Assembly (NCBI GenBank): GCA_045565015.1
Contig: JBJLGD010000006.1
Location: forward strand, 1-64,000
DNA length: 64,000 nucleotides
From: GCA-2697345 sp045565015
GTDB lineage: Bacteria > Pseudomonadota > Alphaproteobacteria > Rhodobacterales > Rhodobacteraceae
Direction of reading: 5' to 3'
Numbering within the stretch: the stretch's first letter is position 1; the number at the start of each line of letters is the position of its first letter. Under the pieces are notes generated by a model that did no database searches, was not told the origin of the DNA, and saw only the letters and a list, made by a program, of their open reading frames with translations. Below, in pieces: positions 8,585 through 17,321 of the stretch. The translations under genes and the position numbers were made by a program.

Positions 8585-9490
8585 TCATTTACTAAAAAAG
8601 TTTGATTTTAATGTTATTGAACCTTTGACTACACAAAGATTTCTAGAAGTAAGGTCAATTAGGTGAGCTAAAACGTTTCTTTTCGCAGCATCTAGAAGTT
8701 TTGGATCTAAATCCTTGTATACCTTATTCGTTATATTGGTTACTGATCTTAAGCCTAACTTCAGTGCAGATAATATTTCGGCTTCTCTTTTCTTACGATG
8801 AGCGTAGAGATCCTTTAACCGTTCTGACGGGTTGTATACTGCGTTTCCATGACCAGGAAAATATATCAAATTATTTTTTCTAACCATTAACTTTTTCAGG
8901 GAACTCATGAAATCAGTTAAATCTCCGTCTGGTGGTGAGACCATCGATGAAGCCCATCCCATCACTAAATCACCGGAAAAAAGAAAATGTTTCTCAATCC
9001 AATCAAAACAAAGGTGGTTACCCAAATGACCTGGGGTATGAATGGCTTCTATTGTCCAATCCTTACCATGAGTCGTCTGACCATCTTTGAGAATAATATC
9101 TGGTATAAAATTATCATCTAGTCCCTCACCACCTCCGAGTTCAGATAACCTGTTCATTACCAGACTTTTACCTGCTAACGAATTACCAAAGGCTAGAATT
9201 GGAGCAGCCGTAAGATTTGCCAGTCGAGCTGCTAATGGGCTGTGATCAATATGGCTATGAGTGACAAAAATGTGAGAGATTTTTTGATCATGTTTAATAC
9301 TTTTAAGTATCGCCTTGAGATGAGCTTCGCAGTTTGGTCCCGGATCTATGATCGCTAATTCTTTTTTTCCTAAAATGTAAGTATTTGTCCCCTGGAAAGT
9401 CATTGGCGATGGATTTGGCGCAAGTATTCGAATTAAGTCTGGATGTAGTTCTTCAGGAAGGCCTACCGATGGATTAATTAAGCTATTCAT
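8585..9490 (-). CDS. Metallo-beta-lactamase-fold hydrolase
   Basis: About 301 residues from the ATG at 9488-9490, which I prefer to the TTG two codons upstream. The zinc-binding motif THSHIDHS is followed by TPGHLGNHLCF, FSGDLVMGW and FPGHGN, the ordered metal ligands of the MBL fold. The C-terminal helical region (about 225-300, with NITNKVYKDLDPKLL) resembles the winged-helix tail of LACTB2-like hydrolases. The substrate is not predictable; relatives include thioesterases and nucleases. The divergent sensor kinase gene begins within about 50 bp. Confidence 0.85.
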   Translation of the reverse strand: MNSLINPSVGLPEELHPDLIRILAPNPSPMTFQGTNTYILGKKELAIIDPGPNCEAHLKAILKSIKHDQKISHIFVTHSHIDHSPLAARLANLTAAPILAFGNSLAGKSLVMNRLSELGGGEGLDDNFIPDIILKDGQTTHGKDWTIEAIHTPGHLGNHLCFDWIEKHFLFSGDLVMGWASSMVSPPDGDLTDFMSSLKKLMVRKNNLIYFPGHGNAVYNPSERLKDLYAHRKKREAEILSALKLGLRSVTNITNKVYKDLDPKLLDAAKRNVLAHLIDLTSRNLCVVKGSITLKSNFFSK

Positions 9491-9539
9491 ACTCAATTTG
9501 CTTTTCCTTTGCTATTATGTCGCTTATTCTAGCAGTATT

Positions 9540-10859
9540 ATGAAACAGTTTTCAATAAAGAGATATCTTCCTAATAGTCTTTATGGCCGTGCAGCTTTAA
9601 TTTTACTTGTACCAATTATTACTATTCAATTGGTTGTATCGTTTTCATTCATACAGCGTCTTTATGAAGACGTAACTAAGCAGATGACTATGAATTTAGT
9701 GCCAGAAATTGAAATAATATTGGATATGGTTGAGAGTTTTGATCCAAATATTAGTAAAGAGTCTGATATATTTTTATTAGCGCAAGATTTTAACATGCAA
9801 GCATCGTGGTCAGATTCGTATGTTAAAAATCAACGGTACTTCTATGATTTGTCCGGAAGAATATTGATGAACACACTTTATGAGAATTTTAAAGAGTTGG
9901 AGTCGATAGATTTGATTTCTAACGATAAAACTGTAATATTAAACTATTTTATATCAGATAAGATATTCGAATTGAGATTTTCAAGATATCGAGTTTCTGC
10001 ATCCAACCCACATCAACTGTTAGTTTTAATGATATTAACGGGAATTTTGATGACTACAATTGCGTTTCTTTTTATGCGGAACCAACTGCGCCCTATACGC
10101 CGTCTTTCCGCTGCTGCTGAAGCTTTTGGCATGGGAAGAGAGGTCGCTTATGCACCTAGCGGTGCAACAGAAGTTAGGGCAGCAGGAAAAGCTTTTATCG
10201 ATATGAAGTCGAGAATTGCGAGACAAATAGAACAAAGGAATTTGATATTTTCTGGTGTCAGCCATGATCTACGAACACCATTAACGCGTCTAAAATTAGG
10301 GTTATCGATGCAGAATAATTCATCTGATAATAAAGAATTAATCCAAGATGTTAATGAAATGGAAAATTTGATAAATGAATTTCTGGATTTCTCAAAGTAT
10401 GGTTCTGTTGATGAAACAGATCAGGTGAACGTTTTGGATCTAATCAAAGAAATTTCCAGTAATTCCAGCCGCATTAGTGGAAAATTGACTATTGGTGTTT
10501 TGCCTGACGAACTCGAAGATGTACTGTTAAAACCACTATCGATAAAAAGATCGATAGAAAATATAATTAATAATGCAGAGAAATGGGCTGAAAATGTAAT
10601 ATTATCTTTAATTGTAAGAAATAGAATATTGATTTTTCGAATAGACGATGATGGACCGGGAATCCCTCTAAACAAACGAGATGAGGCAATCAAACCATTT
10701 ACGAAATTGGACGTAGCGAGAAATCAAAATTACGGTGGTGGAGTTGGCCTTGGGTTGGCAATATCAGCTGATATTGCCCGCTCGCACGGTGGCGAACTTA
10801 ATTTGGAAGAAAGTACAGAGCTGGGTGGGTTGAGAGTAGAGCTTCAAATTCCCTTTTGA
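9540..10859 (+). CDS. EnvZ-like sensor histidine kinase (orphan)
   Basis: About 439 residues from the ATG at 9540; an upstream in-frame start at 9498 would add 14 hydrophobic residues. It has a membrane segment (about 20-40), a short periplasmic domain, a second membrane segment (about 160-178), a HAMP region, the phosphoacceptor VSHDLRTPLTRLK (His near 242), and an ATPase domain with an N box (IENIINNAEKWA), DDGPGIP and GGGVGLGLAIS. The layout matches EnvZ-type kinases that pair with OmpR-like regulators. No response regulator lies beside it, unlike most envZ genes. No convincing Shine-Dalgarno is seen at 9540. Confidence 0.88.
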   Translation: MKQFSIKRYLPNSLYGRAALILLVPIITIQLVVSFSFIQRLYEDVTKQMTMNLVPEIEIILDMVESFDPNISKESDIFLLAQDFNMQASWSDSYVKNQRYFYDLSGRILMNTLYENFKELESIDLISNDKTVILNYFISDKIFELRFSRYRVSASNPHQLLVLMILTGILMTTIAFLFMRNQLRPIRRLSAAAEAFGMGREVAYAPSGATEVRAAGKAFIDMKSRIARQIEQRNLIFSGVSHDLRTPLTRLKLGLSMQNNSSDNKELIQDVNEMENLINEFLDFSKYGSVDETDQVNVLDLIKEISSNSSRISGKLTIGVLPDELEDVLLKPLSIKRSIENIINNAEKWAENVILSLIVRNRILIFRIDDDGPGIPLNKRDEAIKPFTKLDVARNQNYGGGVGLGLAISADIARSHGGELNLEESTELGGLRVELQIPF

Positions 10860-10873
10860 TATTTCTACATGAT

Positions 10874-10913
10874 ACCTCTTGAGTTGATAGGTAATACTCT
10901 TTACTCCAGAGGT
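10874..10913. other. Imperfect hairpin after the kinase gene
   Basis: ACCTCTTGAGT (10874-10884) pairs with ACTCCAGAGGT (10903-10913) with one mismatch and an 18-nt loop. It lies between the kinase stop and the tRNA. There is no T-run after it, so it is not a classic intrinsic terminator. Confidence 0.3.
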
Positions 10914-10962
10914 AAGCTTGGTAATTAACTAATTGTAACTTTGGTTTTAAAATAAGTTAACT

Positions 10963-11039
10963 TGGTAGGCCCGGCAGGACTCGAACCTGCGACCAAAGCG
11001 TTATGAGCGCTCTGCTCTAACCAACTGAGCTACAGGCCC
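10963..11039 (-). tRNA. tRNA with CAT anticodon (elongator Met or Ile2)
   Basis: A 77-nt cloverleaf with encoded CCA. The acceptor GGGCCTG pairs with CGGGCCT (G-T pairs included), the D arm is GCTC/GAGC, the anticodon loop is CTCATAA, and the T arm is GCAGG-TTCGAGT-CCTGC. The CAT anticodon can be elongator tRNA-Met or, after lysidine modification, tRNA-Ile2. The anticodon stem and the TTGGTCGC variable region resemble Ile2, but sequence alone does not settle it. Confidence 0.95.
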
Positions 11040-11054
11040 CCAAGTTAGACATTC

Positions 11055-11082
11055 TCCATAACAGAGTTTTCGGTTGCGTCAA
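11055..11082 (-). promoter_or_regulatory. Promoter of the CAT-anticodon tRNA
   Basis: On the minus strand TTGACG (-35, 11082-11077) and TATGGA (-10, 11060-11055) are separated by 16 bp. The predicted start lies a few bases before the tRNA 5' end at 11039. The placement supports a sigma70-type promoter. Confidence 0.6.
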
Positions 11083-11149
11083 GCATGCTGATTAGTTGCC
11101 CCGTATCAAGTGTTCCGCTATCTAAGGAAATATAACTTGAGGATTCTTT

Positions 11150-12181
11150 ATGAATAAAAAATTAACATATTCTGATGCAGGCGTTAATATTGAGGCAGGA
11201 AATGCGTTGGTTGAAAAAATTAAACCGCTTGCGAAATCTACTATTAGACCGGGGGTTGTAGAGTCAATCGGTGGTTTTGGAGCACTTTTTGATCTTAAAA
11301 AAACTGGTCTAACGGATCCGGTATTAGTCGCTGCAACTGATGGTGTTGGTACTAAATTAAAATTGGCAATAGAAACCGGTAATTGTTCCACGATTGGTAT
11401 TGATCTAGTTGCGATGTGTGTCAATGATTTGATCTGCCAAGGGGCAGAGCCATTATTTTTTTTAGATTACTTTGCTACTGGTAATTTAGATATAAAAGTA
11501 GCGCTCGAGGTCATAAAAGGTATCGCAAGAGGATGTAAGGATTCAGGTTGTGCCTTGATAGGTGGAGAAACAGCTGAGATGCCTGGGATCTATAAACCTG
11601 GGGATTTTGATTTAGCGGGATTCGCGTTGGGTGCTGTAGAGAGAAACTCCATTTTGCCATCTAATGTTTGTGAGGGTGATGTCCTTCTTGGTCTTTCTTC
11701 TAATGGAATTCACTCAAATGGTTTCTCTCTAGTTCGTAAAATAATAGAATTATCCAAATTAGATCTTAACTTACCTTGTTCATTTAGTGATCTCAGCTTG
11801 GGGTTGGAGCTACTTAAACCTACAAGGCTTTATGTTGATTGCACTCGATTAATTTTGAAAAAAGTAAATAGCATAGTTCATGTAACGGGTGGCGGTATCC
11901 TAGAAAATGTACCAAGAGGTTTGCCGGAAGGTATGACCGCTTTGATAGACTTAGATGCTTGGGAGTTACCTAAAGTTTTTAAATGGTTATATGAAGCCGG
12001 ACAGCTTTCAGAAATTGAGATGTTGAAAACATTCAATTGTGGGGTTGGATTAGTTTTAGTGGTCAATAAAAATGATGAAGAGGAGGTTGTTGGACTCCTA
12101 AAAGATAAAGGTGAAACTGCAATACCTTTAGGTAAAATAGTAACAGGCGATAAAGTTAACTTTATTGGAAAACTTATTTAA
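11150..12181 (+). CDS. purM: Phosphoribosylformylglycinamidine cyclo-ligase (AIR synthetase)
   Basis: 343 residues, full length. It opens with LTYSDAGVNIEAGNALV, the signature of PurM, followed by ATDGVGTKLKLA, the MCVNDLICQGAEPLFFLDY motif and the nucleotide-site GGETAEMPGIY. It closes the imidazole ring of FGAM to give AIR in purine synthesis. A GAGGA site precedes the ATG. The stop overlaps the purN start (TAATG), which indicates translational coupling. The purM-purN order is common in Proteobacteria. Confidence 0.97.
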   Translation: MNKKLTYSDAGVNIEAGNALVEKIKPLAKSTIRPGVVESIGGFGALFDLKKTGLTDPVLVAATDGVGTKLKLAIETGNCSTIGIDLVAMCVNDLICQGAEPLFFLDYFATGNLDIKVALEVIKGIARGCKDSGCALIGGETAEMPGIYKPGDFDLAGFALGAVERNSILPSNVCEGDVLLGLSSNGIHSNGFSLVRKIIELSKLDLNLPCSFSDLSLGLELLKPTRLYVDCTRLILKKVNSIVHVTGGGILENVPRGLPEGMTALIDLDAWELPKVFKWLYEAGQLSEIEMLKTFNCGVGLVLVVNKNDEEEVVGLLKDKGETAIPLGKIVTGDKVNFIGKLI

Positions 12182-12774
12182 TGACGCGTGTAGCTATTTT
12201 GATCTCAGGTACAGGTTCAAATATGTTACATCTGTGTCAAAGTATGATTAAAGAAAAGTATGCAAAACCTGTTTTAGTTTTGTCTGATCAAAAACGTGCA
12301 AAGGGATTAAGGTTGGCAGAGGATTTAGGAATTAACGTAAAACATATTGACCCCTCTCAATATAATAAAGATTCCTTCGATAAAAAAATAGTTAAGGAGC
12401 TTAAAGATGTTCAAGCTGATTTAATATGTTTGGCAGGCTTTATGCGAGTACTGGGTCCGTATTTTATAACTCAGTTTCCTAATAATATAATAAATATTCA
12501 CCCATCATTACTACCTAAATATAAGGGTTTAAATACTCATTCTAGAGCTCTCGAGTCACAAGATAAAGAGGCAGGATGTACCGTCCATAGAGTAACAAAA
12601 AAAATAGATGATGGGCTTATTTTAGGACAAGCAAGTGTTCCCATTTCGACAAGTGAAAATCCAGCGAGCTTAGCTGAGAAGGTATTGAGATTGGAACACG
12701 TTTTATACCCCATCGTTCTGAAACGATTGATAAACAAAAAGGTAATTGACGATGATTACAATAACCAAAACTAA
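12181..12774 (+). CDS. purN: Phosphoribosylglycinamide formyltransferase
   Basis: 197 residues, the normal length. Motifs are ILISGTGSNM at the N-terminus, the folate-binding LAGFMRVLGPYF, the catalytic NIHPSLLPKYKG with Asn-His, and the later HRVTKKIDDG containing the catalytic Asp. It formylates GAR with 10-formyl-tetrahydrofolate. It starts within the purM stop codon and its end overlaps the rnd start by about 20 bp, so purM, purN and rnd are probably one transcript. Confidence 0.96.
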   Translation: MTRVAILISGTGSNMLHLCQSMIKEKYAKPVLVLSDQKRAKGLRLAEDLGINVKHIDPSQYNKDSFDKKIVKELKDVQADLICLAGFMRVLGPYFITQFPNNIINIHPSLLPKYKGLNTHSRALESQDKEAGCTVHRVTKKIDDGLILGQASVPISTSENPASLAEKVLRLEHVLYPIVLKRLINKKVIDDDYNNQN

Positions 12775-13918
12775 AGACCTTGAAAAGTTTTGTGACCATG
12801 CCCGTAACTTTAGTTACATAACTATAGATACTGAGTTTCTTCGTGAAAAAACATATTTTGCAAAACTCTGTTTGGTCCAATTAGCCCTACCGGGTAATGC
12901 TAAGGGTAATGTAGCGCTTGTTGACCCGTTAACAACGGATGAATTATCTTTTGAACCACTTTTAAAACTGTTTATAGATAAAGAAATCATTAAAGTTTTT
13001 CATGCAGGCAGACAAGATTTGGAAATTTTTTATAACATAGGAAATATCATACCTGAACCATTGTTTGATACGCAAATTGCAGCAATGGTGTGTGGTTATG
13101 GCGAACAAGTGAGTTACGAAATTTTAGCCAAAAAGATTTTGAAAATAAACATAGATAAAACTTCAAGATTTTCAGATTGGTCCAAAAGGCCACTAACGGA
13201 AGCCCAAGAAAATTATGCTATTGCGGACGTTACACATCTCAGAGGTGTTTACGAATATTTAGCTCAAAAGCTAAAATCTAATGATCGTATTTCCTGGATA
13301 AAGCAAGAAATGGATATACTCAGGTCCCCTAAGACTTATGAGGTCAATCCAAGGGTTGCTTGGAAAAAAGTAAAAGTAAGAAATAAATCTCCAAAATTTC
13401 TTTCTATAGTACGAGAGCTGGCAGCCTTAAGAGATAATTATGCAAGAGAAAAAAATATACCGAGAAATAGAGTTTTCAAGGACGACTCTTTGTTAGAGAT
13501 TGCCAGTTCAAAACCTAAATCCCTTAAAGAGCTACGTGGTTTAAGATTATTGAATCGAGAAGCACTAGCTGAACCGATTCGTAGTGAAATTCTAGAAGCA
13601 ATCGATATGGGAATTAACTGTGAATTTGAAACCATGCCAAAGATACATCTTAATGAAAATAAAGTTCAAAAAAATGATGCCTTAATTGATCTGTTGAGAG
13701 TTCTCCTAAAAAATGTTTCTGATAAAAATGGGGTTTCGCAAAGATTGATAGCATCGAGCTCAGAGTTGGAGGATATATCGCGGGGAGTTGAAGGTTTGCC
13801 GAGTATGGGTGGTTGGCGTTACGAAATTTTTGGAAAAATAGCTTGTGAGCTTTGTGACGGGAAGATTTCTCTCGGTGTGGACGGCAATAACATCAAAATA
13901 CTTACCATATCTAATTAG
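12752..13918 (+). CDS. rnd: Ribonuclease D
   Basis: 388 residues from the ATG at 12752, with an AAGG site nine bases upstream; a TTG at 12746 is less likely. The DEDDy exonuclease residues are all visible: DTEF near residue 25, HAGRQDLEIFY near 90, and NYAIADVTHL near 150. One HRDC domain follows (about 205-285). The enzyme trims tRNA and other RNA 3' ends. A shorter second helical domain closes the protein. It overlaps purN. Confidence 0.95.
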   Translation: MITITKTKDLEKFCDHARNFSYITIDTEFLREKTYFAKLCLVQLALPGNAKGNVALVDPLTTDELSFEPLLKLFIDKEIIKVFHAGRQDLEIFYNIGNIIPEPLFDTQIAAMVCGYGEQVSYEILAKKILKINIDKTSRFSDWSKRPLTEAQENYAIADVTHLRGVYEYLAQKLKSNDRISWIKQEMDILRSPKTYEVNPRVAWKKVKVRNKSPKFLSIVRELAALRDNYAREKNIPRNRVFKDDSLLEIASSKPKSLKELRGLRLLNREALAEPIRSEILEAIDMGINCEFETMPKIHLNENKVQKNDALIDLLRVLLKNVSDKNGVSQRLIASSSELEDISRGVEGLPSMGGWRYEIFGKIACELCDGKISLGVDGNNIKILTISN

Positions 13919-13938
13919 GATGTTTTGATCAGGTATTT

Positions 13939-14000
13939 TAAAATTTCTCTAGTACTATTCTTATTTTTATTTTATTCGCGTCTAAATAAAAGAAATTTTA
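13939..14000. other. Inverted repeat in the sufE leader
   Basis: TAAAATTTCT (13939-13948) and AGAAATTTTA (13991-14000) are perfect 10-bp inverted arms with a 42-nt loop, ending right before the sufE ribosome site (GGGA). The pairing is AT-only except for one G-C pair, so its stability is low. It might affect sufE translation, or be chance. Confidence 0.3.
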
Positions 14001-14007
14001 GGGAATT

Positions 14008-14448
14008 ATGAAGTTGGCACAATTAGCATTTGAAGAAATAGTAGAAACTTTCCAGTATCTTGATGATTGGGAAGAGAGGTACAGGCATATTATTGAATTA
14101 GGAAAAGAAATGCCGAGGCTAGAACTTGGCTTTAAAACCGAAAAAAATAAAGTTAATGGATGCGCTTCTCAGGTTTGGCTTAATAGTTCAATTGAATGGT
14201 CGGATAATCAGTCTCTTTACTATTTTGACGGTGAGAGTGATGCATTGATTGTGAGTGGTTTAATTTCAATTCTGCGTTGTTTATATAATGGGTTACCAGT
14301 TTCCGAAGTAATATCAGTGAATTTTGAAAATGAAATGGATCGTCTTGGCCTTAGGGAGCATTTGTCATCCCAACGATCTAATGGGCTAAGGTCTATGGTT
14401 AATCGTATCCGAACTACAGCAAAGAGCTCTCTAACTACTTTACGTTAA
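14008..14448 (+). CDS. sufE: Cysteine desulfuration protein SufE
   Basis: 146 residues. The active-site cysteine lies in KVNGCASQVWL (Cys52), as in SufE, which accepts persulfide sulfur from SufS and passes it to the SufBCD scaffold. The motif LEERYRHIIELG-like segment at residues 21-32 and the conserved GLREHLSSQRSNGLRSMV near the C-terminus are typical. The gene stands alone: no suf genes are nearby. Its 3' end faces the corrinoid protein gene convergently. The ATG has a GGGA site. Confidence 0.92.
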   Translation: MKLAQLAFEEIVETFQYLDDWEERYRHIIELGKEMPRLELGFKTEKNKVNGCASQVWLNSSIEWSDNQSLYYFDGESDALIVSGLISILRCLYNGLPVSEVISVNFENEMDRLGLREHLSSQRSNGLRSMVNRIRTTAKSSLTTLR

Positions 14449-14487
14449 ATTAGAGGGAGGACTAACCTCTAATTTCTCAAAAGTATA

Positions 14488-15189
14488 TTAACTGTTTCCC
14501 AATTGATTATGTTTCCGTGCCATAAAATCTTTTGCAGTCTCTACTGCTACTGCAGCATCACGACAATATGCGTCTGCTCCAATTGCTTTGCCAAACTCTT
14601 CGTTGAGCGGTGCGCCGCCTACTAAAATAGTGTAGTCGTCTCTAATTCCTTTCTCTATCATCGTGTCTATCACGACTTTCATATAAGGCATGGTAGTAGT
14701 CAAAAGCGCCGACATTCCTAATATATCGGGTTTTTCGGTCTCTAATGCTTCCAAATATTTTTCTACTGCATTATTGATACCCAAGTCTATAATTTCAAAC
14801 CCTGCACCCTCCATCATCATGCCTACTAAGTTTTTCCCTATATCATGGATATCACCCTTAACAGTTCCTATTACCATCTTCCCAACGCGAGGAGCACCAG
14901 TTTCAATTAATAGAGGCTTCAATATTGCCATTCCGCCCTTCATAGCATTTGCAGCTAGTAAAACTTCGGGAACGAATAATATACCGTCTCGGAAATCATT
15001 TCCAACTATCGTCATACCCCCAACTAAAGCTTCAGTTAAGATGCGGTATGGTTCCCATTTTCTTTCTAAGAGAATATTTACCGCTTCCTCTATCTCTTCC
15101 TTAAGACCATCGTAAAGGTCATCAAACATTTGCTCTACGAGTTCTTCATCATTTAGTTCCGACAGTATAATATCATCTTCATCAGACAT
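14488..15189 (-). CDS. Methyltransferase corrinoid (B12-binding) protein, MtbC/MttC-like
   Basis: 233 residues with two domains. The N-terminal cap, a helical bundle, covers about 1-95. The cobalamin-binding Rossmann domain has DIHDIG (Asp113, His115 as lower axial ligand, Gly118), then GMSALLTTTMP and GGAPLNEEF. This is the layout of the methylamine corrinoid proteins and the B12 module of methionine synthase. It would shuttle a methyl group between a substrate methyltransferase and an acceptor. No MttB/MtgB-type methyltransferase, reactivase or metH is adjacent, so the methyl donor is unknown. Confidence 0.88.
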   Translation of the reverse strand: MSDEDDIILSELNDEELVEQMFDDLYDGLKEEIEEAVNILLERKWEPYRILTEALVGGMTIVGNDFRDGILFVPEVLLAANAMKGGMAILKPLLIETGAPRVGKMVIGTVKGDIHDIGKNLVGMMMEGAGFEIIDLGINNAVEKYLEALETEKPDILGMSALLTTTMPYMKVVIDTMIEKGIRDDYTILVGGAPLNEEFGKAIGADAYCRDAAVAVETAKDFMARKHNQLGNS

Positions 15190-15565
15190 GACCTGCGTAC
15201 TCCTATAGGGTTCCGGACCTTCTGTAATCAGATTTGATATTTTGCAACAATTTATTCGCGACGATTTACGACAAAAAGTGGTAAGCTAACGACTAAATAT
15301 TCAGTTTCTACATATAATCTGCTAGTCATATCCATATGCGGAGATTAATAATCCTGATCTTACTATAAATCTTGTAAGTTTAAATTTAATTGAACCTTCA
15401 TGAGCCCATTTTTCTCTAATATTTTACTACGAATTCTTTCTATCGCAAAACAATTAACATTTTTAAAACGAGCCTTCTTGTAGGAAGTATTTTTGTATTA
15501 TAAGTAAACTATAAATTAGTGTTAGAGTACTCTCCATAATTTTGAATGGATGAAAAGGGGATTGA
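15190..15565. other. Intergenic region between divergent corrinoid-protein and purC genes
   Basis: 376 bp without a gene I can support. It must hold promoters for both divergent genes. A small hairpin (CTTC-TTGTAG-GAAG) followed by a T-rich stretch lies near 15474-15500. I see no riboswitch-like architecture; in particular no cobalamin box could be recognised by eye. Confidence 0.5.
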
Positions 15566-16327
15566 ATGGCTCGTAGTAAAAAAATTTACGAAGGTAAGGC
15601 TAAAACTTTATTTGAAGGTCCTGAGCCTGGTACTTTAGTACAATACTTTAAGGATGATGCTACAGCCTTTAACGCCGTCAAACACGAAGTTATAGAAGGA
15701 AAAGGAGTGCTTAATAACCTTATTAGTGAGCATTTTATGTTAGGACTGAATCAAATAGGTATCCCAACGCACTTTCTAAAACGTCTAAATATGAGAGAAC
15801 AGCTTATTAAAGAGGTAGAGATTATTCCGCTTGAGATTATCGTAAGAAACTTTGCGGCAGGTTCTTTTACAAAACGATTGGCAATTTCTGAAGGGACTGC
15901 TTTACCCAGACCTATAGTAGAATTTTCTTTAAAAAATGATTCGCTTAATGACCCCTTAGTACCAGAGGAATACATAACGGCTTTTAATTGGGCGTCTCAT
16001 CAAGAAATTGATGATATCGTTTCTTTAGCCTTAAGAGTAAATGACTTTATTTCTGGCGTACTTTATGGAGTAAAAATAAAGCTTATTGATTTTAAAATAG
16101 AAGTTGGCCGTATTTTTCATGATGATTTACAACGGTTAGTATTAGCAGATGAGATAAGTCCAGATAGTTGCCGTTTGTGGGACCTTACAACAGATAGGAA
16201 GCTCGATAAGGATGTTTTTAGGCAAGATTTAGGTGACTTGAGAGACGCTTATACTGAAGTTGCTAATAGATTAGGAGTAATACCGAAAATTAACGTTGGA
16301 AGTAAAAAACCTACCTTGGTTAAGTAA
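15566..16327 (+). CDS. purC: Phosphoribosylaminoimidazole-succinocarboxamide synthase (SAICAR synthetase)
   Basis: 253 residues, full length. Motifs are KKIYEGKAKTLFEG at the N-terminus (ATP lid), EVIPLEIIVRNFAAGS, and LIDFKIEVGR followed by DEISPDSCRLWD. It joins aspartate to CAIR in purine synthesis. A strong AAAAGGGG site precedes the ATG. It is followed after 40 bp by purS and then purQ. The usual downstream purL is missing; the DctB-like kinase occupies that place. Confidence 0.97.
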   Translation: MARSKKIYEGKAKTLFEGPEPGTLVQYFKDDATAFNAVKHEVIEGKGVLNNLISEHFMLGLNQIGIPTHFLKRLNMREQLIKEVEIIPLEIIVRNFAAGSFTKRLAISEGTALPRPIVEFSLKNDSLNDPLVPEEYITAFNWASHQEIDDIVSLALRVNDFISGVLYGVKIKLIDFKIEVGRIFHDDLQRLVLADEISPDSCRLWDLTTDRKLDKDVFRQDLGDLRDAYTEVANRLGVIPKINVGSKKPTLVK

Positions 16328-16367
16328 AACAATTTAGTTAAAGTAAATTATATTCTATGGAGTTTTT

Positions 16368-16607
16368 ATGAAAATTCGCGTCTTCATTGTACCAAAGCCA
16401 GACCTTTTGGATCCTCAGGGCGAAGCAATAGGTGCATCTCTTTTGAATTTAGGTTTTTCTGAGGTTAAAAGTGTCCGGCAAGGTAAGATAATCGATTTAG
16501 AATTGTCAGAAGTAGATTTTAAAGTCGCTTTTGCACGCGTAGAAGAAATGTGCGAAAAATTATTAGCTAATTCCATAATTGAGAATTATTATATGGAAAA
16601 GTTATGA
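16368..16607 (+). CDS. purS: Phosphoribosylformylglycinamidine synthase subunit PurS
   Basis: 79 residues, normal for this small bridging subunit. It starts KIRVFIVPKPDLLDPQGEAI, matching the PurS beta-strand plus the conserved LLDPQGEAI segment, and ends KLLANSIIENYYMEKL. PurS forms a complex with PurQ and small PurL to make FGAM. A GGAG site precedes the ATG. Its last four bases overlap the purQ start (ATGA), indicating coupling. Confidence 0.95.
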   Translation: MKIRVFIVPKPDLLDPQGEAIGASLLNLGFSEVKSVRQGKIIDLELSEVDFKVAFARVEEMCEKLLANSIIENYYMEKL

Positions 16608-17269
16608 CGCGTGTGGGCGTAATTGTTTTTCCAGGGTCAAATTGTGATCGGGACTTATTTTCTAGTTTTAAATTGTTTGGCTTTTCAGTTACGTATATCT
16701 GGCACAAAGATAATAAACTACCTGATGGGTTAGATATCCTGGGGATTCCTGGAGGGTTTTCTTTTGGAGATTATTTAAGATGTGGTGCTATTGCTGCAAA
16801 TTCGCCCATCACGTCTGCGATAATTGATTTTGCAAATACTGGTGGGTATATAATCGGAATATGTAATGGATTTCAAATTCTTTGCGAAACTGGTCTCTTG
16901 CCTGGAGCTTTAGTTAGAAATACTGGAATGAAATTTATTTGTCGAAATGAAGAAATTACTGTAGAAAACTGTGATAGCGCTTTCACAAAAAATTATGATT
17001 TAGACCAAAAACTAATTTTGCCTATAGCTCATCATGATGGTAACTATATTGCAAATATAGAAACATTAAAGGAGCTTGAAGAGACCAGAAGGATAGCATT
17101 TAAATATGTAAAAAATCCCAATGGATCATTAAATAATATAGCAGGAATTTTTTCAAAAAACCACCGAGTACTTGGGATGATGCCTCACCCAGAAAGAGCT
17201 TTTTCAGATTATCATAGTAGTATCGACGGCAGTACTATATTTAAGTCTCTATTCAACTCTTTAAACTAA
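16604..17269 (+). CDS. purQ: Phosphoribosylformylglycinamidine synthase subunit PurQ (glutaminase)
   Basis: 221 residues. It is a class I glutamine amidotransferase: the nucleophile Cys sits in GICNGFQIL near residue 87, and the His-x-Glu pair is in MMPHPERAF near 190. The N-terminus VIVFPGSNCDRD and FSFGDYLRCGAIAA are PurQ signatures. It supplies ammonia for FGAM synthesis. The start overlaps purS. purL is not in the window. Confidence 0.97.
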   Translation: MTRVGVIVFPGSNCDRDLFSSFKLFGFSVTYIWHKDNKLPDGLDILGIPGGFSFGDYLRCGAIAANSPITSAIIDFANTGGYIIGICNGFQILCETGLLPGALVRNTGMKFICRNEEITVENCDSAFTKNYDLDQKLILPIAHHDGNYIANIETLKELEETRRIAFKYVKNPNGSLNNIAGIFSKNHRVLGMMPHPERAFSDYHSSIDGSTIFKSLFNSLN

Positions 17270-17321
17270 TTATAGTTTATTTGGTTGAGTGATAGCCTAC
17301 TTATGAATAAGTTCTTAGTTG

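Noticed and set aside
10874..10913. Intrinsic terminator after the sensor kinase
   Set aside because: The hairpin has a large loop and no following T-run. It is kept only as a low-confidence structure.
15190..15565. Cobalamin riboswitch before the corrinoid protein gene
   Set aside because: No B12-box-like core or convincing multi-helix structure could be seen by eye; a covariance-model search would be needed to claim one.
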